From the NCBI GenBank assembly GCA_032209605.1, contig JASFXZ010000038.1:2790001-2854000 (forward strand): a stretch of DNA of 64,000 nucleotides, given 5' to 3'. The stretch comes from Mactromeris polynyma (Eukaryota > Mollusca > Bivalvia > Venerida > Mactridae). Numbering within the stretch: position 1 is the stretch's first letter; every line of letters begins with the position of its first letter. A program made the position numbers and the translations under genes. Below the pieces are notes generated by a model. It searched no databases. It was not told where the DNA came from and saw only the letters and a program-made list of their open reading frames with translations. Below, in pieces: positions 53,421 through 64,000 of this stretch.

Positions 53421-54983
53421 AAAATGTTCAAGGAATGTCTTGTATTTTGTTTATAAGGTCATCAGTCATCATGGACACTTATAGTACTTATAGGCAATTT
53501 TATTGACCCCGTGAATGATACAATTTTAAACAAGCTTCACATATGTACATACAGACTATTTGTTGGTTCGGAGTAAAAGACCCCTGTTTTAATAAGTTAA
53601 ACGTCTTAATACGGGGACGATTGCAGATTATTGCACCAATGATACCATCGCCTTTTAATATTCAGAATGATATATACACCTACTTTCAGTTATCACACGC
53701 GATGCACTTAGCATAACACACATAATGCATTCATTTGTTCTCAATTTTCTAATTAAACAAGTATGAATATATTTATTGACTGCGTTTATGGCGAAATGAT
53801 AGAAAATGTTCAGTTGTCAAATATAGAATGCATAACGCAATGCAATCCATTAATTTGTATATGATTTTCAATGTTAAAGTTTTACATCGAAGATTGATGA
53901 CTTTCATTTCATATTTACCTTTCTTACCAGGGTGCGTTTGCTAAGATGTTATAGGGGATTGAAACCACTGGTTTAAATTTCAAGTTTAAGTTATTTCTTT
54001 AAAAAATGTTATATGCAATTAAATAAAATCATAAACGTTGGTCGCTCGCCATAAAACGGCATATAAGAGAAACTATCAATTTCATTAACTGCATAAATAC
54101 CACGACATGTGCTTTAAAGGATTGTCAGTAAATATTTCATTGTATATCACATTCTTGTCTCGTTTATGTTATTAACCTTCGAGGTTTATACGCATAGTGT
54201 GTGTACACTACAAAAATGACATAAAATACTCAAAACTTACCCAAAATTAAGAGAGGCTCGTTGCTTAACACTCTAAAATCCATGATGTTCACGTGTTATA
54301 AACATTTGTAGCAAAATTGAAAGCAACTTTAACACACAACGAATATATACCATCTAACACTACACTCCCTCATCTATCAAGGTCCGTTTGCTACGTAATA
54401 CGTCATGTTCCATAATCCCCAAAGTTTATAATAATTTCCTGGTAGTAAAATCTCACAATATTCGACAAACTTAACAATACATGCTAGTTGGACTACAAGT
54501 ATACACAAGCTATACACATTCGATTATTTAACAGTAGTTATAAGAGGGATAGTCTCGTTCTACCTTAATACCCTACTCGCTTTCATGAATAAAGTTCGCT
54601 GCGATATTGCGTGTCAAATCGGGTAATTTAAAAGCTACTTTACTCCCCAAAATATCTCGTAGTCTTCAAAAACCATTATATTCATTTTCGATTAATTTCG
54701 CCGTTGTATGAATAAATCTATTTTAAAGTACCACCTTTATCAGGATGCATGCTACGAACTAATTGACGAGTAATAATCACGAACCGGATGATGGGTGATA
54801 GTGTAAGTACTTTTGCGATCATATTTCATAATTCATAAATATATAAACGAGAAACCTAATTGCTTATTTAACCATTAGGACAAACGAACGAAGCGCCATT
54901 GTTCGATCGTTCTTATATCACACGCAAGATAAATCTTATATTCCTGTAATTGTTCGCCTCAAAAATAACTTGCGTGACTTATT
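53421..54983. other. intergenic, nothing recognised
   Basis: AT-rich; several GATGCAT/AAGGTCCGTTTGCTA-like words. No exon. Confidence 0.3.
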
Positions 54984-55002
54984 GGGGGGGGGGGGGGGGG
55001 GG
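54984..55002 (+). repeat. poly(G)19 run
   Basis: Nineteen consecutive G. Such a length is rare and is liable to sequencing and assembly error. Confidence 0.9.
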
Positions 55003-55426
55003 CTCATGACTGTAACCCACTGCGGCGCGTAGCTGCCTGTACGCAAAATACGTAGTTACGTACACGTATGCAAATTAGAAATTTAACTTCTAAGAAAGCT
55101 AAAGTCGACGGTAAAGCTTTGTATGCACTTTGTGTTATAATTTCTATGAACATATAAGTCTTCAAAATTGTCTCTTCTGCTTATGAAAATGTCACAAGAT
55201 TCTATAGAAAACGGAATTTTCCGATGAAGTATGCGAGGACACATTCTACCAGCCCTGGGTATGTCCCTGTAAGTCATGCGTTACATGAAGGATAAGCACT
55301 TCCTGTTAACTCCTGGCTGTCATCACCGGAAATTTGAGTTCGATTTGATGAAAGGGTAGCGTCCTTCGATAAATTTTGGCTACGGTCATATGTTCTTCAC
55401 GTCTGTTTTGGATCCTTTAGTCTAGA

Positions 55427-55672
55427 ATTATGTCCCCTGTTTGTTTGTTTGGGATCTCTGGGTATATAATTATGTCCCCTGTTTGTCTGTTTGGGATCCA
55501 TGAGTATAGAATTATGGTCCCGGTTTGTCTATTTGGGATCTCTGGGTATATAATTATGTCCCCTGTTTGTCCGTTTGGGATCCATGAGTATAGAATTATG
55601 GCCCCTGGTTGTCTGCGTGGGGTCCCTATGTATAGAATTATGGCCCCTGGTTGTCTGTGTGGGATTAGAGAA
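55427..55672 (+). repeat. 42-bp tandem repeat, 6 units
   Basis: ATTATG starts recur at 55427, 55469, 55511, 55553, 55595 and 55637. The unit is ATTATGTCCCCTGTTTGTCT plus GTTTGGGATCTCTGGGTATA, with TC-to-GC/GG variants. Because 42 is a multiple of three, a repetitive 85-codon frame stays open; it is not evidence for a gene. Confidence 0.9.
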
Positions 55673-56796
55673 AAGAAAGAGCTTTAAAACAAGACACCCG
55701 ATACTTCAGTGGTGAGACTGGTGAGCGAAAAAACAGCCGCAAATGTCTGTGATTTGTCTGTCCTGTTTTGGATGTTTGTCAATATTTGTTTTCTATGTCA
55801 AGTCTTTAGGACAATATAAAACCTGGATTATAGTGATAGGGTCAATTGAATCGTAAACCGGAGTGACCTTAACATTTCTCATTTCAGATGGCTTCATGAT
55901 AGTTTCTTACCACCCACATTGCATTTCATTTTACAAGAAGACTTTCTGTTAGTTTGATATATATAGGTAGCCTATTCTTAGACATCAAAACGAATGTAAG
56001 AATTTTGACAAATCGTAGAGGCTGATCTCATTTATCATTTTGATTACGATCAGGGACTGATTTCACTGAATCAAAACACGTTTCGGTAGTTTCCGTAAAT
56101 GATCGTAAATTTTCCGATGATCACCGACTTTTCAAGGTTTTTCTGTACATTGTCTGGGCCATTTCGCAATCATGTATTCAAATATTAAGTGTGAAAATTA
56201 CATATAAAAAGTAAATAGGCTACTTGAATGCTTTGATAAATTTACTCTGATAAACAAACTTGTATCCTGTAGATAACTCGCACCAACTTGTACGTGCTGA
56301 TCTACACAGTATGGCTTTGAAAGTGGTCTTGATTGTAATCTGTATCTGGTGTTGAAATTTAATTAACTCGGAAATCAGCTTAGTATTATAAATGCTTACG
56401 TGGTTATATCGTACATGATTAATCAGAATAACAGGAAACAGATTCGATCTGACCTGGACGAGTTACAGAAATCCCCTCCATATCATTTTGTAAAATCCTT
56501 TTATTAGCGATTATAGCAGTTATGTTACATGTTTCATATGTAAAATTATTATGAGCGTATTTTGCTTTTCAATTAGGTGCATTTGTATGTGTCTATTCAT
56601 ATTCGAGTTATTTATTCATTGTTATATACATTGCGTCAGCAGTGATGCACAGTAACGACAGTTCGGATACTGCGAAGTTTAGCTCAAACATTCTTTCACA
56701 TTATATTCATTGATAACATCACGTAGAGTATTACATCGTGTCAATATCAGTACAAAAACATTCGACGAAAACGTTTTGTTAACTTGTAAATCGCGC
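55673..56796. other. intergenic, nothing recognised
   Basis: AT-rich with no exon. Confidence 0.3.
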
Positions 56797-57000
56797 CCTT
56801 GGCTATGCTCTTTATGAGGTCCGCGCGTTAAAGAAAGGATCACGGTGGAAAGTTCAAATCCCGGTAGGGGTCCGTTCTGATATGGCCGGTTGGTGAGCCG
56901 CTAGCAAGTTAAATAAGGGTTACCATCCGCCTACCTGCCTGATCAGCCCATGAGTCATGTCTGTCCCTTTCGATATTTTCTCACTGGAAACACTTTTAGC
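56797..57000 (+). mobile_element. tRNA-derived SINE, family C
   Basis: A tRNA-like head with GGCTATGCTCTTTATGAGGT and B box AAAGTTCAAATCCCGG is followed by a body with GGCCGGTTGGTGAGCCGC and TCAGCCCATGAGTCATG. The tail is unclear. Single copy in this window. Confidence 0.45.
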
Positions 57001-58256
57001 ATACTTACCACAAGACAAACAATGTGTGTTAAATTGAAATGGCATTACACAATCGAACTAGATATAGTGGAGACTCACATATTTTAATAGAGTGTTTGCG
57101 ATTGTCTTCTTTATTTCATTCGGATTGCAATAAATGCGTCTACATTCTTTATGTAAATTTGTCCTGGTTTTGTAGTTATAGTGTCATTTCGGTTTCTGCT
57201 ACATTTACATAAGAACTTCCCTTGGCTCGGAGTTATACGCAGTTTTTGTCGTCCTCGAGTGCCGACTGGCAGATACAATATATCTTGCACATACAACACA
57301 TCATTATTTTATTACATGATACGAGATTGGTATATTTTGTGTCTTAACGATGATTATAAATTAATTATATCTTGGTTTTAGATAAACATACGTCGGAAAA
57401 CTGCATTTTCCAAATTTCTTCCAATTGTTCCAAATTTTTGGCACATACCCGCTTCTGTAGGAAAATAAGTTGACAAAGTATAATCAGATCTGTTTTAATG
57501 AGTGGTCTGACATTTCTAACAGTGACATTTGAAAATGCATTATTAAGAAATGCATGCGTCGTTATTATATTGTTTCAGTCTTTGTTTTAATAGATAGTGA
57601 TAAATTGTAATTGCGCTATTTTGAGTTGTAGACAGTATAAGCATCGGGTAACCGGTATTCTGATTGATGAAAGAGGATATTTTGTGACAAAAACTATGTG
57701 TGACTGAATAATTTGTACAGAAACATTTTTCTAATCGGTCACACCAGCAAATTATTTTGTGATTTCTTATCTTTCACTAAATCTATATTGAAAAATTACA
57801 ATAAAATATCAGAAGTGACCAATTAGAAAATTTGAGTATATAATGTTGTATTACACCTACGTGTGAAGCGCATTGTCCAAATAACCCGCAGCCATAGGTC
57901 AACGTTACGGACAATCAAATCAATAAATTTGCTATAATTTTGCTAACTGACAATGACATTCCTATACTGTCGCAATTGTCGAAACACGTACACGTAAACT
58001 ATAACAATTAGGGGTATTTGTGTGTAGAATTGGCCATCAAAATCGAAATGGTCAATACATCAGGGATTATTACTTTATCCTATTGGTTTTATGCTTCACA
58101 CGGGTAATTAATGGTGTTCATTTATGTAAGACAAGTTAATAAGCGTATTGATATATATAAATCCGCAGAGAATTAGGCCGGCAGCCATAACGTTTCGCAC
58201 TTTTGACGTTGCTGATATGGGAGATTTACGCCGGTTTTCGATAATATTTCAGTTAC
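57001..58256. other. intergenic, nothing recognised
   Basis: AT-rich with no exon or element boundary seen. Confidence 0.3.
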
Positions 58257-58335
58257 ATACGGCAATCAGTTGACCGTACCAGGGTTCCTGGGTAACCATC
58301 CAGTATTAACCAGTTCTTGCGCATGTCAACGAGGC
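58257..58335 (-). mobile_element. SINE family B, tail-side half (split by LINE)
   Basis: ATCAGTTGACCGTACCAGG, GTTCCTGGGTAACCATCC and CAGTATTAACCAGTTCTTG match the left part of 53230-53420 and 34428-34470. The match is lost at about 58335, and the head-side half resumes at 61668. Confidence 0.5.
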
Positions 58336-58339
58336 AGAC

Positions 58340-61300
58340 GTGTTCCGGTTACTAGACAACTTATTCCTGCTTTACTCAAAACTCAGGGCCAGACCTCGGA
58401 CAGAATTGGTGTAGATAGGTTACATTCATCCTACTCCCCATCAGATAAATTGCTATTTTCGCCAAAATCGTCACCTTGGGACAACAAACATAATCTCTTT
58501 GTAATGAAAACCAGTCAACCATGGAACAGGAAGTAAACACTGCTCCTTCCGGTGAAGAGTAGTCGGACTGTAAAATTCGGTTTCCAGCATCGGAACTACT
58601 ATGTCAACTTGTTTTACCGTGTGTCTACGACCTTACACCAACCAGATCCAGGTTATTCATGTGCTTAAACTGGTAACAACTTTAACTTTATTCATTTTAT
58701 CATGCATAGACAATAATAGCCGCTTCCAACATGAAAAAATCATACGCTCTGGAGATGTACATCCAAACCCCGGACCCATCAAATTCCCATGCGGCATCTG
58801 TGAAAAGCCATGTAAGTCGAACCAAAATTGTGTTGCTTGCGACACATGTGATCAGTGGTTTCAATCCAAATGTATGGTCATGCCAAAAGAAGTCTTCCGA
58901 GGCCTACACAATGTAAGCTGGACCTGCTTCAGCTGCGGAGTGCCAAACTTCTCTACGACTCTGTTTGAAACCCAGCTTGCTGACTCGGTATGCACTGCAA
59001 ACTCCTTCAGCACACTGAGCGACATGGAAACACCTAGCCACCTAGACCAAGACAGCATATCACCAACAAGTTGTTTGTCACACAGCTTCAGCTCCCTTGA
59101 CAGCTCACACATCGGCTCCCCACAGCATGCATCATCACCGCAAAAGCCAGCACATACGCCAGGCCAACAACGCAGCAACAACTTCAGGATACTGACGGTT
59201 AACTGCCAAAGTATTCGTGCAAAGAAAACGCCATTCTGGCTCCTCCTTAGCGAAGCCAACCCAGACATTGTCATATGCAGTGAAACATGGCTTCACAATG
59301 ATGTCTATGAAAGAGAGGTAATCCCGGATGGATACCGATTCATTGCTAGACGAGACCGACCAGGTGACCATCACGGTGGAGTCGCAATCATCCCCAAGGA
59401 CAACATTAATGGAACTGACCTCCAAGTAGTCGCCACCACCGAGCTGACAGTAGCACAGTTCCCCACAAAGGGAAACGGACCCCCCTCATTATTGGGGCTG
59501 CCTACCGCCCTCCCAAGTGCGACCTACCATACATGCAAAAACTCTGCAACAAAATCACAGACCTGCAAAAGGAATTCAAGAACTCCACCATCTGGATAGC
59601 GGGTGATATGAATCTACCTGACATTGACTGGAACAACAACACTGTCACTTCCACCCAGTACCCACTTTCCATTAACAGATCCATACTTGACACCATGTAT
59701 GATACTGGCCTGGAACAAGTTGTCAAATTTCCAACAAGAGGTAACAACACCCTAGACATCTTCATGACAAACCGTCCAAGCCTTGTCCTAAAATGCAAGG
59801 CTATACCTGGCATAAGCGACCACGACATTGTCCTCGTCGAGACAGCACCATCCGCTCCGAGAAGCTGCCCGCTGAAAAGGAAGATATTATTATGGAAGGA
59901 CACCAACTTACACCATCTCAGAAACATCGTCCACACCTTCAGCTCTAAATTTGTCTCCAGTAACACCATCCAAACAGACATAAACACTCTCTGGTCAACC
60001 TTTAGTAACTCCTGCTCCAAGATAATACAAGAAAACATACCTTCGAAGACAACCTCTCCAAGATTTAGCCAACCATGGATCACTAGGAAGGTGAAACGCT
60101 TATCTCGCCAGAAGAAAAGAGCCTTCAAGAAGGCGTATCAGACAGGGGAAGCCTGTGACATGGAAAGGTACAAGAACCTGCAAAAAAAACACCAAACAAG
60201 AATGCCGCCATGCCTACAACGAATACATCCAGGACATTGTCACCAGTGATGGGAACAAGAAAGGCGACCGGAGTTCAGCCAGCAACTACCGCCCTATCTC
60301 CCTCACATCTGTCTGCAGCAAGGTCATGGAACATATCCTACACACTCAGATAATGCACCACTTAGACAAGTTTGACATCCTTCACGACTCCCAGCATGGA
60401 TTCAGGAAGAAGAGGTCTTGCGAGACACAGCTCATCCTAACGCTACAGGATCTTGCCGCAAGCCTCGATGAGGGGGGGGGCAGATAGACGCCATTCTGCT
60501 GGACTTCAGCAAGGCCTTCGACAAGGTCTCACACAAGCTACTTGCCCACAAACTGCGACACTACGGCATTAGTGGAAATATCCTGCAATGGATATCCAGC
60601 TTCCTCAGCAACAGGAGCCAGCAAGTCCTTGTCGAGGGCCAACACTCTACATCTGCCCCAGTCACTTCAGGCGTACCACAGGGTAGTGTTCTGGGACCTC
60701 TGCTATTCCTTATCTTCATCAACGACATGCCAGAGAAGACCAGCTCTACATGCCGTCTGTTTGTGGACGACAGTTTTCTATACAAGAGGATAAGGAACCA
60801 GCAGGATGCCCAGGCACTACAACAAGACCTGACCAACCTTCAGGAATGGGAGAAGACCTGGAAAATGTCCTTCAACCCAACCAAGTGTGAAGTCATCCGC
60901 ATTACACGGGAAAAGAGCTCCAGTCAACACCACTTACCTCATTCATGACCACCCACTACAATTAGTGAAGCAGGGGAAGTACCTTGGAGTCATTCTATCC
61001 GACAAACTATCACACATTGAGATGGTCACCAAAAAGGCGAACAACACACTGGCTTCTCTCCGTCGAAACATTTCCAGATGTCCAAGAGATGTCAAGGCCA
61101 GATGCTACGAGAGCTTGGTTCGCCCCAACCTCGAATATGCAAGCTCTGCATGGGACCCATACACCATGGGCAACATACAGCAACTGGAAGCAGTACAAAG
61201 GCGTGCTGCCCGTATTGTCAGTGGAGACTACCACACTACAAGCAGTGTTTCACACATAATGAGCACCATCGGTTGGAAGTCCCGCCAACTATCCAAGCTT

Positions 61301-61667
61301 GTTATGCTGTATCGCATTACCAACCAATTAGTTGCCATACCCATACAGCCATACCTTCAACCTTCTTGTGTAACTACAAGAGGCCATCAACTCGGATACA
61401 TGATCCCATTCTGCCGAACAGACATTTACAGCCTATCCTACTTCCCGTCTACCATAAGACTCTGGAACCAGATCCCACACGAAGTAGTCACCAGCCCTAC
61501 CTTGGACACTTTCAAGGCAAGGGTTGCCACCCTGGAGTTTTGAGTACACCACAGCATGTTTTTAACCATCTTTTAACTTCACTCTGCCTCACCTGTAAAT
61601 AGTACCTCACCACAGTACGAAAATGCTCCAGAGGGGATAATGTACTCAATTAGAAGAAGAAGAAGAA
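58340..61667 (+). pseudogene. CR1/Jockey-group LINE, nearly complete but frameshifted
   Basis: One element reads in order: Met at 58601, hydrophobic stretch (residues 20-35), a 2A-like GDVHPNPGP (residues 51-59), a PHD-type zinc finger (CGIC, CVACDTC, WFQSKC, CFSC; the usual His is Gln), an endonuclease (ILTVNCQSIR, CSETWL, then after a frameshift at about 59470 GAAYRPP, WIAGDMNLPDIDW, ISDHDIV), RT (SNYRPISLTSV, HGFRKKRSCETQL, LDFSKAFDKVSHK, SGVPQGSVLGPLLFLIFIND, LFVDDS) and the C-terminal LWNQIP domain, stop at 61543. The 3' UTR ends in GAAGAAGAAGAAG (to 61667). Breaks: frameshifts at about 59470, 60185 (A8), 60475 (G8) and 60920, and a deletion joining the linker to RT near 60255. FVDD replaces FADD. 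It cannot move on its own. The 5' limit is approximate. Confidence 0.9.
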
Positions 61668-61850
61668 GAGGAGGAGGACAAATTACTTAGGATGTATTAT
61701 CTTCATTCAAACTGTCACAGAGAACGTGTGAAGATAAGAGAAGGGGTCACGTCTTTATAAGGTTGATTATGTATTTCGGGATTCGAACATACTATATAAA
61801 GTTTTGCGGTCGAGCGCTCTAGCGACTAAGCGGATCGAGCAGCTGCTGTC
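61668..61850 (-). mobile_element. SINE family B, head-side half (split by LINE)
   Basis: From GGACAAATTACTTAGGATG it matches the right part of the SINE body, then on the minus strand shows B box TATGTTCGAATCCCG and A box TTAGTCGCTAGAGCGCTCG. The LINE's GAAGAAG tail abuts it directly. Confidence 0.6.
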
Positions 61851-62219
61851 ATATATGTTTAAGGCGTACTATCAAGCAATAAATAGACACTGCAAGAATA
61901 AACAAGAAATGGGGTACGAGGCAATTAGCCAACTATGTCATGTTAACCAATACAAAAATAAAATAATAGTTAACACATGGCAACACGTGGTATATCATCT
62001 TCTCTCCCGTTACATAATTAATATTTCCATAGAGAATGTTATGTACAGCAGGAAATTATAGATATTATACCTGAATTTCTTATGAACATTTACCTTGATG
62101 GTACATTTGTAGAATGGAAACCGTTTGTTTTTTAATTAATCTGTTGTAAAAGTGCAGAAATGAGAATGTATGATCGGTGTGAAATTGTATTTAACAAAGG
62201 AAGCCCATAAACACTATGT
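61851..62219. other. intergenic, nothing recognised
   Basis: No exon or element ends seen. Confidence 0.3.
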
Positions 62220-64000
62220 TATATTATATGGTTTCAGAGGGACCGTAGGTATACACAAGAACAGATGTCGAGGACAGAGTGGTCACGCCAAGTAAACTGT
62301 ATTTAGAAGACGGTTTGTTATAACATATTAAACACAAATTAAAAGATTGCAAGTTCTGACATGGTATACATTGCAAAGAACATAAGAAGATTAAGGGACA
62401 TGGTAAACAAGCACATTTCACATATACAACAAAAGCAGAACAAACACATTTATCAAAGTGAGCACATGGATAAGCTACATATTGCAACATAACCTATAAA
62501 CATATAAAGCTCTCCCAGAGACTCAGAACGCACATTTAAGTAACTGCACATGACGGACAGGAGCAGACTGTTCCATTCCAATAAGTTAAAAGGGATTTAA
62601 AAGTGTTTAAAGATGAAATTTTACGAATATGGTTTGGCAAGTTATTCCAAAGTTGTGCGGCTGAGAATATGAAAGAGTTTATACCATATCTCGTTGTTCT
62701 TGGCTAGGGTAACTTAGCTGTATTAGAAAACCTAAATGTATAAGAATGTTGTTTAAGATCTACTAAATCATGTAAATAAGTAAGTTCTATTTCACTGAAG
62801 ATTAAAATATTTTATTGGGCTATAATTCTCAAGCGTCTGATTCTAAGGAACGGGAAACCTGACATAGCGAGAAGAGTGTCGAAGTCTGAAACAAAATCAT
62901 CATAGATAAATCTCAATGCTCTTTCCTGTATTGAAACAAAATCATCATAGATAAATATCAATGCTCTTTCCTGTATTAAAACAATATAATCATAGATAAA
63001 TCTCAATGCTGTATCCTGTATTTCCCCCCCATTTTCTTAGTGTTAGTTTCGCTGGTATAATGCCATATAAGTGGGCAATAGTTAAAGTTGGATAGTATGA
63101 AAGATCGATACATAGTGATTTTACAAAGCCTATTTATATTATGTCCTATCCTTTTAATTACATTTAATTGTCTTGATGCTATTCTACAAATGTTTGTTAT
63201 TTGGGAATTAAATTGAGCATAATACCTAAAGTCACACCAAGCAGAACAACTTCATTTTCACAGTGTATGTTTACATCATTAAAAATAAAACTTATAGTAA
63301 TGTCATGGGTCTTCTTTCCAAGAGATATTACCTGGAACATCTCAGGGTTAGCTTGCATTTTGTTTTCATTGAACCAGTCAATTAGACTTATGCTATCATT
63401 TTCAAGAACTGAAACAAGATCTTCACTTGAGGTACTGTTGTAAGAAAGAGTGTTATCATCTGCATAGCTGTATAGGTTCAAGTCTGATGTAAATTCAAAG
63501 ATGCCATTGATAAAGATGTTAAATAGTACGGGGCCTTAGATCGACCCATGAGGAACTTCCTTCAATATCTCCCGGAAAGAACTGTGAACATCCCAATCTT
63601 AACACATTGTTTTCTATTTGAAAGGTAGCTATCAATCGTATTCTAATCCATAATATTTCAGTTTTAAATTCAATAGGTTATGAGGCAAGCAGTCAAATGC
63701 CTTTGTCAAAAGCTACATAATGGTTTTTATCTAGGAAAGCAACAATTTTCAATGGTGTGGTGTTACATCCATATCCTGGTCTGAAAGCACTTAACAATGG
63801 GTGAACATGTTTTCAAAGTAAGACATAAGTTGAATGTGGATGGCGCTCTCAAAGACCTTTGACATAACAGGTAAAAGGATAACAGGTCTCTTTAATTGGC
63901 TTTATCTAGTGTACTTTTCTTTTTATATTTTGGTGCTACTTGTTATACTTTAAAACTAGTTCGGAACTCTAAATCTTTACTCTTACATCCACCATGGTCT
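62220..64000 (-). pseudogene. decayed LINE reverse transcriptase, running off the window
   Basis: Minus strand, from the right edge: degraded RT fingers (RPV.LLPVMSKVFESAIHIQL near 63880), SYLSNRKQCVKIG, GPVLFNIFINGI around 63520, YADDNTLSYNSTSS (63464), LIDWFNENKMQANPE.FQVIS, then the C-terminal region with ALRFIYDDFVS repeats and AAQLWNNLPNHIRKI, ending CAVT and a stop near 62542. A 3' UTR follows to about 62220. Several stops and frame changes are present (for example TAG before PRTTRYG). It is an inactive copy of a LINE group different from the 58 kb element. Confidence 0.8.
62889..63023. repeat. 45-bp tandem triplication inside the LINE C-terminal region
   Basis: Units start at 62889, 62934 and 62979 with AAACAAAATCATCATAGATA plus AATCTCAATGCTCTTTCCTG. 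In the LINE frame this repeats 15 residues (IQERALRFIYDDFVS) three times, keeping the frame. Confidence 0.85.

Noticed and set aside
58861..60128. Minus-strand ORFs of 137 and 208 codons
   Set aside because: They are antisense shadows of the LINE coding sequence.

Overview
This is a 64 kb piece of an animal nuclear genome. It has long AT-rich introns with GT/AG splice sites, one neuronal-type receptor gene, LINE and tRNA-derived SINE retroelements, and many short inverted-repeat DNA elements. Subunit divergence, short motifs such as GAGTTATCTCCCTT and the repeat style suggest a bivalve or related mollusc. That placement is inference, not proven by any marker gene here.

Two host genes can be rebuilt exon by exon, and they converge tail to tail. 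The first (1114..9330, + strand, 10 coding exons, 324 residues) encodes a divergent PP1-type serine/threonine phosphatase catalytic subunit. All metal ligands and most of the RVxF-docking groove are intact, but the cysteine pair before the HGG motif and the C-terminal TPPR tail are missing. The second (15873..30197, - strand, 8 coding exons, 486 residues) encodes a complete non-alpha nicotinic acetylcholine receptor subunit: signal peptide, Cys-loop, four membrane segments and cation-selective pore residues, with no vicinal cysteine pair.

The receptor gene's last intron (16203..22859) holds a nest of foldback elements. A 189-bp-TIR element with a palindromic core is split by a hAT-like element flanked by TTAACAC duplications. 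An inverted second copy of that hAT-like element and a LINE fragment follow. The other introns carry SINEs, LINE 3' tails, TA-flanked MITEs and a 37-bp minisatellite. About 1.5 kb upstream of the receptor start lies a 2.4 kb array of a 51-bp satellite with a higher-order repeat.

From about 34 kb to the end I see no convincing complete host gene. The region is a repeat landscape: a LINE ORF1 remnant (36.7-37.4 kb), a GC-rich 890-bp TIR element (41.5-42.4 kb), a broken RT (42.5-43.5 kb), a G-rich pentanucleotide array (44.7-44.9 kb), LINE tails, SINEs and MITEs, a 42-bp tandem repeat (55.4 kb), a nearly full-length but frameshifted CR1/Jockey-group LINE with a 2A-like motif sitting inside a SINE (58.3-61.85 kb), and another decayed LINE on the minus strand running off the right edge. 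I found no CRISPR array, rRNA or stand-alone tRNA gene, and nothing I can defend as a wholly new biological system. The most unusual structure is the nested foldback complex.
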